From Otatea glauca (taxonomy: Eukaryota; Streptophyta; Magnoliopsida; Poales; Poaceae), in the NCBI GenBank assembly GCA_036346275.1, contig JAYEVK010000478.1:1-64000 (forward strand): a DNA stretch of 64,000 bases, read 5' to 3'. Of this stretch, positions 20,764 through 30,923 are shown one piece after another. The notes under the pieces are model-generated. The model was not told where the DNA came from. It saw nothing but the letters and a program-made list of their open reading frames with translations, and made no database searches. The translations under genes were made by a program, and so were the position numbers. The first letter of the stretch is position 1, and each line of letters begins with the position of its first letter.

Positions 20764-21012
20764 CGAGCATAGCTCAGTTGGTCCGTGCGCAAGTGAGTGA
20801 ACAACCCCATTTGCGTTCGAGTAAGCTCGAACGAGCGGTACTCGGATGTCTCGGACGGAAAAAAAAAGTGGGTACACACACGCGTGTTCGTTCAGTGGGA
20901 CAGCGTGTTCTCACGCTCCGAACATCCAGGAGCCTCCAAAAAATTTCCTTGTCATGTGTAGTGAACTGCACATGTGTGTGTGCATATGTTATGTGTCCTT
21001 GCACCTCTAAAA
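20764..21012 (+). mobile_element. tRNA-derived SINE candidate
   Basis: GAGCATAGCTCAGTTGGTCC at the start contains an RNA polymerase III A box (TAGCTCAGTTGG). GCGTTCGAGTAAG about 45 bases later is a degenerate B box (GTTCGANTC). No cloverleaf can be closed, so it is not a tRNA gene. A pyrimidine/GT-rich body and an A-rich tail (CTCTAAAAAAA near 21010) follow, as in grass SINEs. Target duplications are unclear (CTTCTC-containing flanks on both sides). Confidence 0.55.
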
Positions 21013-21603
21013 AAATTCTTATGACTTCTCTATGGATATTTTGTGGATTTTTGGTCCTAGGCTCTTGTCAGCCCTAGGCTTAGATCCGGCCTGAAGAGAG
21101 GCTAATTCAACACTTAAATAATATTTAGGTGTAAAAAAATAATATTTTCATGAGGAATTTTCAGCCGAATGGAGGGCTAGGACGCTCTTAGGCCCCAAGA
21201 GTTTCTGGCACAGTTTAGGAGTGTCACTTCTCCTAATTACAAGTTTACCTGATACCATTGAGTAGATGGCCACCTCAATATTGGTTGTGATCCTACTACA
21301 ACTGTACTTACTGTTTACATTCAAAGTATCATTGAGAAATGACATATTCTTGTAATATTATGTGAAGATATGTCTACTCTTGTAAAGACCGCTTGAACCA
21401 ATTCAATGTTGCTGTCAAATGTGTTAAATGGTAAAACAATTGTACATCTTCCTATCCACATAGATTGAAATTATTGTGAAATAATCCTTTATTACTTCCT
21501 AATAATCAACTTAACAACACCAAAGACGCTTTCACTTGCCTTTTATACTCGCTAGACTTGGGTTTACAATTTGTATAACCTTCGTCCATAAAATTTATTC
21601 TTT
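21013..21603. other. No gene seen
   Basis: AT-rich spacer without a supported feature. Confidence 0.35.
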
Positions 21604-21830
21604 CTTAGATCCTGTTTAGATGAGTGGTAATTCCTTGTAAAAATTTAAAGTTTAGTTTAAATTTAAACTAGATCCTAAAACATTTCGATAAAATACCCCT
21701 AATCTAAACACCTCTTAGGCCCTGTTTGAATGAATGTTAATTTCTTAAAAGATTTTAGAATTTAGTTCAAATTTCAATTAAATTCTAAAATATTTCAATG
21801 AAATACCCATAATCTAAACACCACCTTAGT
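21604..21830. mobile_element. Two MITE-like units in direct tandem
   Basis: Two ~112-bp units (about 21604-21716 and 21717-21830), both of the form CCTGTTTRRATGA ... AAAATTTAR ... AATACCCNTAATCTAAACAC. The start CTGTTTAGA and the end TCTAAACA of a unit are inverted, as in GGCCCTGTTT-type grass MITEs. The pair probably arose by duplication or by insertion of one copy beside another. Confidence 0.55.
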
Positions 21831-21847
21831 CATACCAATACAACCTG

Positions 21848-22345
21848 CCCTCCCGTGCATTTGAGCCGGGAGGGAGCCGGCTCAGCTCGCGGCTCGAGCT
21901 GAGCCGGTAAATTTTTTTTCGTTTGTGTCCTTTTTCGTGAAAAAAAATTACGGATAAGTCTTTTTCAGAGAAAAAAATACGGATAGGTCCTTTTTAAAAA
22001 AGGAAAAACAATATTGCGCGTATGCCCTTTATGCGTTTTAAAGATTCGCGCTGAGGTCCTTTTACGGAATATCAAAATTACGTTTAGGTCCTTTTTCTAG
22101 AAAAAACACAATTAGGTCCTTTTTATGGAAAAAAATATGTATCACGTTTAGGTCCTTTTCCCGGTTTTTTAAGCGTTATGTCTAGGTCATTTTTCGGGAA
22201 AAAAAACTGTTTAGGTCCTTCCTAGCCAAATAAATACGAAAAAACGCGATTACGTTTGTATCCTTTTATCCATCTTGCGTGTTTCCTCGATTTTCTCGCG
22301 TAGGAAACGTCAATCGCACGTTTTCTCGATTTTCTCGCGTTGAGA
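21848..22345 (+). repeat. Undescribed periodic repeat (AGGTCCTTTTT units), copy 1
   Basis: Begins with a GC-rich palindromic block (GGCTCAGCTCGCGGCTCGAG and complement). Some ten imperfect ~30-40-bp units of the form AGGTCCTTTTT then a G/A-rich run and TTACG follow, then two GATTTTCTCGCG motifs. No protein-coding capacity. A second copy in reverse orientation is at about 29570-30085, beyond the galactosyltransferase gene. Confidence 0.7.
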
Positions 22346-22690
22346 GCGACGGTCACAGCATGACACGCAGCGGTCAATTATCTAGTATTTTCTAGATCCG
22401 GTGCCCGGTGCCTTATCAGGGCAACTCGGAATGCCAATGCATATGGTCTCATGAAATCCGTGGAACCACTTATCTTCCTTTCTAGATTGTGTTTACCTTC
22501 AATTGATCCAGGTGTAATCTTCGTGTGTATCTTCAATTGGTCCAGGTGTATTCTTCCTCGAAAACCAATATTACCTGCTCATCCAGATATCCAGATGTAT
22601 CCATCCATCCACGACAAAACTAAAAGCAACATGATAAACACCCTTTTACCACTCGCTAAAAATCAATTTAGATAGGCTATATAGTATATA
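22346..22690. other. No gene seen
   Basis: Spacer; a CAATTG(A/G)TCCAGGTGTA motif occurs twice at about 22501 and 22535. Confidence 0.3.
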
Positions 22691-22949
22691 CTCCCTCTAG
22701 TCGTAAATACACGTCGTTTTGGGCATAGGTGAAATCAGATTTTTTGAATTTTGACTATCCAATATCTTTTTAATTATGTAAATTAGATACATGAAAAATT
22801 ATATGTGGAGATTTGTCTCAAAAAGTACTTTCAAAACATTATAATTTTATTGGATTTTACAAATATATTATAATAGAAATTAGTGGTCAAAGTTGTTTCT
22901 AGAGAGTGTGTCGGTGTCCACAAAAATATGTATTTGTAACTGGAAAGAG
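22691..22949. mobile_element. Stowaway (Tc1/mariner) MITE
   Basis: Starts CTCCCTCTAGTCGTAAATAC and ends GTATTTGTAACTGGAAAGAG, imperfect inverted termini of the grass Stowaway type, flanked by TA on both sides (22689-22690 and 22950-22951). 259 bp, AT-rich, non-coding. Confidence 0.88.
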
Positions 22950-23667
22950 TACACATATACATACATATATAGGACGTCAGGAATGGGATATCATGATGTC
23001 AGGGCACCATGTTTCAAATGCGTTAATTGAAATGGGTATATATTTTTTTTAAATTTTTTTGGTTTTATGGTATGTACACATCTATAACAATTTAAATGAA
23101 ATATATACCTTTGAAAAAATATACTCGAATTCAAAGATTCTGAACGAGTTTGGATCACATGCTTTGCTGATTTATATATAAAATCAGCACATACCTACAA
23201 CCAAACTATCATAAAAAAGGGAAACCCTAGTTTGAATTTTAGTTCAAATTTGTTTGAACTAGGTAGTAAACTAGTTAAACTCACCACCCAAAAATTTTAA
23301 AAAAAATCGCATAAAAATACATAGAAAAAATATTCTTTTTAGAACATGGTGCTCAAGCACTGTAGTGCCCTTGATAATTATAATATATATATATATATAT
23401 ATACTGCTACAACACCCAACGGTATTACTTGACCAATTGTCCAACATTCCTTGGGTCCTTCCTTCCTGCTTGAATCGAGTCGGTCCGTTGTCCAAAACCC
23501 AAATCACTCTTAAGAGAAAAAAAACCCACCGAAACGGTTCCATCGGTCCTACCTCCTCAGCCACCTTCCCCGCTGCTTCTAGAAGCTTCCAGAACCCGAG
23601 AGCCCTTCGAGCGGGTCTCCGGAAGCTCCCAAGGGGCAGCACGGAGGAGATCTCCGCGGTGGAGGCC
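22950..23667 (+). promoter_or_regulatory. Upstream region of the galactosyltransferase gene
   Basis: AT-rich to about 23410, including a short TA microsatellite at 23382-23402, then increasingly GC-rich toward the leader. No clear TATA box was chosen. Large minus-strand open frames here overlap the GC-rich first exon and are not genes. Confidence 0.4.
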
Positions 23668-23685
23668 ATGTCGGGGCCGTGCTGA
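23668..23685 (+). promoter_or_regulatory. Upstream ORF (5 codons plus stop) in the galactosyltransferase leader
   Basis: ATG at 23668 opens MSGPC and stops at TGA, 26 bases before the main ATG at 23712 and in another frame. If it lies in the transcript, it could reduce translation of the main ORF. Confidence 0.5.
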
Positions 23686-23711
23686 GGGCGGAGCGGAGCG
23701 CCGAGATCCCG

Positions 23712-26700
23712 ATGCAGATCCGGGAGGGCCCGCGGCGGCCGGCGACGTCGGCCGCGGGGGCGCTGCGGTCCCCGATGTCGGCGATGATGCTCGCCATGTT
23801 CGCCACCATGGCCTCCTTCTACGTCGCCGGCCGGTGAGTCCTCTCGCTCGCCGCATTCATCGCTTCTTGGGAATGGTCGCGTCTCTGTCCGTGGACCGTT
23901 CTCCTCTTGTAGTGTTTGGTTGCCCTTTTCTCCTATGTTGCCATCTTTCTGGGGAATTCTGGCTCCTTGGATTGTTCTGGCGGGGGGAATTTTTTGTTTG
24001 CGAAGCTCAGGATGATCTTGCTTGGGGAAACCTGATCTAGTGTCTGTCGCATTGGAGAAGTCATGCCGAACTTTGGATCCCTTAAGCGGAATCTTGGTAT
24101 TGCACGGAGGGAGAGCTCCGATTTTCATCATGTATTCGTATTTGATTGTACAGTATTTGGTTGGATCTTGTAGGGTCACAGTATTTCGTTTGTATGTATG
24201 AATGATTGGGTTTTTACCTTTTTCTGTTCCGAGAGGGATTTTTTGTTGACTTCTGGATATTTCAGATTGTGGCAGGATGCGCAGAATCGGGTTTACCTGA
24301 TAAAAGAGCTCGACAGGCGGACTGGCCAGGTATGTAGCTTCAGATCTTGCGAGCCCCTTTTGCTCTCTAGTACAGCTAGCTGCCTTTTGGTGTGAGCTAA
24401 GCATACGAGTTTCATAAAATTCAGGGGCAATCGGCAATATCAGTGGACGACACCTTGAAGGTTGTTGCATGCAGGTAATTCTGACCTAGCAGGGCCCATC
24501 AATATGCAAATGTTGCCTTCTTTCTGTACAATCTGAAACTGTTCTATGCCATGCTATGTAGTACATTATTTAGTTTTTGGCAGTAAATTGGAGCTGGTGC
24601 TCAAAACTTGCAGAATTTATTGTAGTCGAGACTTTGAGCTATATTAACACAGTTAGTGATTTAGTGATAAACATGTCTATGTTTAGGCAGCAAGGCAAGC
24701 GATTGGCATCACTTGAGATGGAGCTGGCTGCTGCAAAGCTTGAAGGATTTGTTGGGAAATATACCTCTGAGACAAATGGAACTCATTCTAGGAAGAAGCC
24801 ACTGGTTGTTATTGGGATGATGACAACCTTTGGCAGAAAAAACTATCGTGATGCTGTCAGGAAATCATGGCTTCCAACAGGTACCACTTCATAGTACATA
24901 TGTTATAGGCCATGGCCATAAATTCATGTCATAATAGTGATACTTAGATTTAGTAACTCAGTGGTGATAGCTAAGTTATGAAGTGCTTATTGTACCTTAA
25001 CATAAGAACGAAACTTTTCAACCATTTACCAGGTCATGGGTATTAGATTGTTAGTAACTAGAAAAGAAACTTTCTATTATCAGAATGACAATCTATTTCT
25101 TGAGTGATATGACTGCTGGAAAAATGACACCTGATACTTATACTAGATTAAACTTGATGCAAAGTAATATTCTACATAAAATCCTGTGGCAGGCTCAGAA
25201 CTCAGAAGTTGTCTGTTTTGAGAATTTTATAAAGACCTGTTACTAAAAAATTGATGTACATTTTATGGAATTCTGAAGGGCACCAGAGTATGAAAGGCCT
25301 CAACATAGAGCTTGTCTTTTGTAAAATTATTACTATTTGATCAACAATCTTCAGAATTTGGCATTTGTAGGTGGCTGAATGAATCTAGGAGTAAATGTTG
25401 CGCTTTTAATTATTCTCATAATGAAGTATTGTGGTAATGGTACACTTTTTAAAATTAATTATTTTAAATGACCTTCAGTTCATACAGATAAAAATGTGTT
25501 ATCTTTATTTCATTATTTCCCCAACTTACTGTTGGGTAAGAAATGCTCTCTGTTGTCTGTGTGATTTAAATTTACTTCTATTTGCAGGTTCAATGCTGAC
25601 GAAACTAGAAGAAGAAAAAGGCATTGTAGTACGCTTCATAGTTGGAAGAAGGTACCGCATAGTTTTTGGTGTGCAATACTTACTACCCTACTGGAATGAA
25701 TGACCATAGGAAGTCTAGATATCTGATAGTTCCTTGTCCATGTAGCGCAAATCGAGGAGATACTTTTGACAGGGAGATTGATGACGAGAATACACATACA
25801 AAGGATTTCTTGATCTTGGTAAGCCTGATCGATGAATTGAACATATGATACACTGTTTAGGATGTCATCTTTAACGATTTTTTTGCTTATTGTGCTGTTT
25901 TCTTAGTGTTGAATGCAGATTTCCAATATTTTTCTTGATAGTTGTTCGCCTTGTTACTGTGGATTATGTTTTGCTTGAAATACTAGTCCAATGATCAGTT
26001 TCCTAGTTCTTTGCTACAACATGTTGCCTTTTTTTAGTACCCAAATTTTGATTTGAAAAAAATAATGAGTTGCGACGATAGAAAACTTTCTTCCCATTTT
26101 CAGATAATTTGCTTAGCCCATTGTTTTGTTTCTTCACTTTTCAATTCTTGACTATTAAATGGCATTGCAGGATGATCACATAGAGTCTGATGAAGAGTGT
26201 CCTAAGAAGACAAAAAGTTTCTTTGCAAATGCTGCGGAAACATTTGATGCTGAATTTTATGCTAAGGTCAATGATGATATATACATAAATGTTGGTATGT
26301 ACCATCTGTTAGCTTTGAGTGGTTCTATTAGTTTCTAGCATTTTTATTACATCTGTGATAATTTTGTGCGATCAATGATACTTCCTCCTGTTCAAAATAT
26401 TTAACATATTTTTACTATGCATGATTTTTAGTATGCTAGTAAAAATTCATGAAACTGTAACATATGATGGTATTCTTACGACAAATATGCTTGTATAATT
26501 TTCGTATGGCCAACCTAAATATTATGAATGGACTAGTGGTTAAAGTTTGAAAATTTTGACTCGCATGCATCGTTGCATTGAAAGGTGACAACTATTTTTT
26601 GGACGGGAAGGAGTTGTAGCCATCTGCTGATCTGCATGATGTGTTTCAAGTAGCATTTTTTTAATTGTCAAATTCAGTGTCCAGCATATTTTATTGATAT

Positions 26701-28701
26701 GTTATGATGGTAATGAATTTGGGATTTGGGACATAACTTCAATCAGCTATGATATGTCCAGTTGTCTACAGCAAAAAATAATGAGCCTCGATCTTTCGAA
26801 CTCTACACACCTGTAAAAATCTGCATGCTTGAGGGCGTTGGATTGCTTCTTTCACAATGGATGTGTAGATGTTATAGTTTTGAAATAATTACAAAAATAG
26901 TATTTAACATTTTTCGCAAGAGTACTTAACATGGAGCAAAATTTTGTGTTTGTGCAGACGCTTTGGGCGCAATGCTCAAAAATCATTGGGACAAGCCTCG
27001 TGTCTACATAGGCTGTATGAAATCCGGCGAGGTCTTTTCTGAATCGTGAGTGCTTTCAACAAATTCTTTTGGGAACTTGGTATTGTCTTTCCCTTTGCAC
27101 ACTTTTTCTTTGTCAAACAAACTTTTCTAACAACTTCCATAAAAATAGGACCCATAAGTGGTATGAACCAGACTGGTGGAAATTTGGTGATGGGAAATCG
27201 TAAGTAATTTGCATTAGAAATGTTAACTCTCCTGTTACATGTGTTGTGTATTTACTAGATGGAATATTTAAAACAATTACTGTTGCAGCTCATCTATTTC
27301 AATTTATCAAATAATAGATACTTCCGACATGCTTCTGGTGAAATGTTTGTCATATCAAGGGTTGTAGCTCAGTTCATTTCTATAAACAGGTACACAACCT
27401 GTAACTTTTGCACTAGTTTCAATTTCCTGCTCCAACAAGGATCTATAAAGTAGGATGCAAGAAACGTTTTGGGAAGTACTTTTAGTGATGTATCTTTGGT
27501 GGCACCTTTTACTGATAGGTCTGTTCTCCGGACATATGCGCATGACGATGTTAGTGTAGGATCGTGGATGATTGGGCTTGCTGTGAAGCATGTAAATGAA
27601 GCAAAACTATGTTGTTCATCGTGGCCCTCAGGTTTGTGTTATCTATTGACCTAGTTATTGATTCCTTTTCCTGTTCGATATGTGGATGTTATCTTAATAA
27701 TCCATTTTTCTATTGTCAAGATTGAGTCTTGAATTCTTGATGAATCCTTGTTTGCTATTCAGGCCATTTGCTAGCTAGAAACTTTGTCATATTATCTTCG
27801 AAGGCAGGATCTATTCAAATCCTGTATTGGACAGTCATGTCTTGGGCATCGAACTTTTAAGGACTAGAGAAGTAGGGGAGACATATCAACAGACAAATTT
27901 TATAATTGCCTTGAAGTTGTATAGAGAAGATCAAGATAATGAGATTGAGAGACTATGTTATGTTGAAGAAAGTCCCCTGTAGTTGCAAAAATTGTAGCTG
28001 CTGCCCTAAGAATACACGACATCATTTATCCTGGATCATTTGTTACTCTTGGTGAAACCAGCAGGGGCAGAACTAGAAATCAGTGACAAATGACCACTTT
28101 CACAATGAGTTAAGACAGGATGTTAGTTTCGATTTGACTTGTTTTTAAGTTCAGACTATATAGCATAGGTTTGCCATATTATGGGGTTGGTTAGAGTTTG
28201 GGCAGTGGGTAATGGTTTCAAGGCTTAGCGGAAATTAGAATGGATGCAAACTAATTTTGTTCTTGCCTTTTTGGGCAAAACCAGCTGGATGGTTTCTTGC
28301 TGCATGTGTGCTGAGTTCCAACGGTCAGCATTGCTCTTAGCTCTTCAAATGACCTGATTTGTATACTCAGCTGGTTAGGAGCAGCAGTTATCATCTTGTA
28401 ACTTTTGCCTGCTGTCAGTCAGGAACTAGTCCTATTTTAGATTATGAATCTGGGGTTCCACAGTTATGGTATCGGGCATGTTACACATCTTTTATTAACT
28501 TTGAAAGGATCATGGATAAATGATGAAGCCAGAGGCAATGTAAACCAGACTTTTGGGATTGGAGTTTGGAGAAACAAATGGAATTGTTATGTTGTTTGTG
28601 CTTTGAATCATTATGTCATTTCACCAGTAACCTCCAGATGATTTTAATACTTGCTAACCATAAAATTTTGCTTTGTAGGAGCTATGTGTTCAGCCCTGTG
28701 A
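23712..28701 (+). CDS. Hydroxyproline O-galactosyltransferase (GT31, HPGT type)
   Basis: Twelve exons: 23712-23833, 24266-24329, 24425-24474, 24687-24880, 25588-25651, 25746-25818, 26171-26294, 26958-27045, 27149-27199, 27318-27389, 27519-27631 and 28679-28701. All have GT-AG borders and consistent phases and give 345 residues, the usual HPGT length. It is a type II Golgi protein: a short basic N-terminus, a membrane anchor at about residues 21-40 (MMLAMFATMASFYVAG), then a stem with RLWQDAQNRVYLIKELDRRT. The GT31 catalytic domain has a DXD-type NDD at about 223-225, followed by YIGCMKSGEVFSES, KWYEPDWWKFG and YAHDDVSVGSW. HPGTs add the first galactose to hydroxyproline on arabinogalactan proteins. 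I prefer HPGT over other B3GALT members because of the stem and MKSGEVF segments. The final exon codes only seven residues. Confidence 0.88.
26381..26613. mobile_element. Stowaway-like MITE in galactosyltransferase intron 7
   Basis: Starts CTTCCTCCTGTTCAAAATAT after a TA and ends TTTTTTGGACGGGAAGGAG; the ends are imperfect inverted repeats of the Stowaway type. The right TA has decayed to TT. Non-coding. Confidence 0.7.
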
Positions 28702-29565
28702 TGAGCAATGCTTTCCTGAGGAGAATTTTGTGAACAGTATGCTATGCTCAAGATTATGCTGAATGATACATCCCAACTGCGGAGAATGAGATCGAATTGG
28801 CACTGTAGAGATTTTGATTGCTTTTGCCATTTTTCTGTGGCATTGTTGGAGCAAGCAGTGCCAGTTCATACGGAACCAGATATTTTCATTGCAAAGGTCA
28901 TTGCAAAGGAAAAGTCATGTATCTTTTCCGCCCAAGACCACACCGCCTAGAATCACGAGTTCTAACTAAAATCCATCTGCAGGTTGTATCCTGGTTTTGC
29001 TCGTTGTTTGTAGATGTCTCCACCCTTACCATTCTTTTCTGACATACACCACTGTTGGAGTGACAGAAATTAATAGCAATTCAGGAAATTATTTTACTCC
29101 AAAGCATACATCTCAAGTATATCCTCGCATTTGTTGCCATGTACTGAAGGTTGTGAATTTTGTTGATAAAAAAGGGAATTTTCGAGTTTTGAAGTCAAGA
29201 ATAGGCAATGCACAACTGTTCTGCACATTTGGAACGAAGAAAAAAAAGGTTAAATAGTACTGTCCGCTCATTATTGTAGAAGAAGAAAAGATATTGCATG
29301 GAAGTCTCCCATGGCTTAAATTTGTGGAGACTAATTTTCGGACTTGTGACTTATTCTTATGTGCGTGTTTTTATTTGTGAAGAACGTTTATTTAACAAAC
29401 AGGAAGAAAAATGACCAGAGAATCAGAAACCTAGAAAGAAAAATGACGTTTTGCAATGAATAGACATGTGATGCATAACAATTGGCTAAACCCTCTGATT
29501 TTCTTGTGGTTTGATCGCCAAGAAAGCTTCCTAGCCTCTATTCTTATTTTCAACTAGGAACTTGG
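28702..29565 (+). other. 3' region of the galactosyltransferase gene
   Basis: Probable 3' untranslated region followed by AT-rich spacer. Short plus-strand frames (28744-29257) have no recognisable domain and are not called as genes. Confidence 0.4.
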
Positions 29566-29569
29566 ACGC

Positions 29570-30085
29570 GGCGTACCACATCGCGTGCGCCGCTCTCCAC
29601 ACGAGAAAGTTGAGTTTTTTTTTCGAAAAAAAGGCTTAAACGTAATGGTAAAAAAAAGCGGAAAAAAATATATGTTTTTTGGAAGAAGGATCCATACGTG
29701 TTCTTTTTACCGACGGAAAAGGATCTAAATGTAATTTTGATTCTGTGGAAAAGTACCCTAGCGCAAGCATTAAAAACTCATAAAGGACCAAAGTGTGATA
29801 TATATTTTTTTTCTTCAAAAAAGGACCTATTCGTAACGTAAAAGGACTTAGATGTAATTTTTTTTGTGAAAAAGGACCCGAGCGCAAGCCTAAAAAATGC
29901 ATAAAGGGCCAAAGCGTAATATATATTCTTTTTTGGGAAGAAGGACCTATTTGTAATTTTTTACAAAGAAGGACCCGATTGTAATTTTGTTTTCTGAAAA
30001 AGGACCTATCCGTAAATAAAAAAGGACCAATCTGTGAATATTTTCTCGGCTCGGCTCGCGGCTCGAGCCGAGCCGGCTCAGATAA
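29570..30085 (-). repeat. Undescribed periodic repeat, copy 2 (inverted)
   Basis: On the minus strand this repeats the layout of 21848-22345: a GC-rich palindrome (GGCTCGGCTCGAGCCGCGAG) at 30047-30081, then about twelve imperfect units containing GGTCCTTTTT and ATTACG, and a TTTCTCGTGTGGAGAGCG end. The 157-codon open frame inside is a by-product of the stop-poor repeat. Confidence 0.7.
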
Positions 30086-30923
30086 CGCATGGCCATGCTG
30101 CCCTTTCAAGGATTCTTCAAACTATAGTAGGGTTATAATACGTCAAAATATTTTTGGTCATATGTGGTATGGTTCGAAAGGTTTATGTTCCTACAATTAG
30201 TCCCTCTTATTACACTGCTGTTCTATAAAAATCATTACGGAGATGCTAGCAATCTGTCGAATGATTTTTTTTGGGGCATTAGTCGAATTTCCAACCTTTC
30301 GATTTACATTATGATTCGTGCGCCGCACTCACCTTGAATATCGCTAGGCTGGGGGAGGGCAGTGGACGGCGGAGGTCGGCGGAGGCGATAAGATCAAGAG
30401 AATATTGGGAGGCGGAGAGAGATGGTAGCGAATTTGGTAAAATTAAAAGCTAAAAGCTACCGGAGATATGTTTTTTTGACTTATTGTGGGTTGGACTTTG
30501 ACAAATATCACTAAAGTTAGGGTAAAATTACCCACCTCTATAACGTATAAAAACCGATTAGTTTTAAACCGATTAAACTCAAAAACTAGTTTCACGTTAC
30601 AGGTCGAAAAACCTAAACAAACAGCCTTCGGAACGAAGCATACACAGACCCAACAATTACGGGTAACCAAGGCCCAAACCAGCTGGAATCCAAATTCGTT
30701 TTTTTAAAAAAAAAGGACACTCGAATCCGGAAAAAGAAAGACACTCCTGCAGAAAACCTAATTGGCCAGCCAGCCCAAAGAACTTCTCTAGAAAGATACC
30801 CCAACGGCCCAACCCCCTTCGCTCTAGAGAGGGAGAGAGGGAGGTGCCACTGCCACAGACCACAGCCGCAGCGCCACCCGCGCCACCTCCTCCCCGATCG
30901 AGCCGGCTAGGGTTCCGGGAGCC
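30086..30923 (+). promoter_or_regulatory. Intergenic and upstream region of the mitochondrial carrier gene
   Basis: AT-rich spacer, then from about 30740 a CT/GA-rich leader (GAGAGGGAGAGAGGGAGG at 30825-30842) leading to the ATG at 30924. No other feature supported. Confidence 0.4.

Noticed and set aside
20764..20850. tRNA gene
   Set aside because: A box is good, but the B box is degenerate and no acceptor, anticodon or T-arm stems can be paired.
23271..24470. Long minus-strand open frame (399 codons) over the galactosyltransferase first exons
   Set aside because: It is the complement of GC-rich exon 1 plus introns, shows no domain, and conflicts with a fully supported spliced gene on the plus strand.
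29636..30109. 157-codon minus-strand open frame
   Set aside because: Lies entirely in the periodic AGGTCCTTTTT repeat; the composition follows the repeat and the other copy does not keep the frame.
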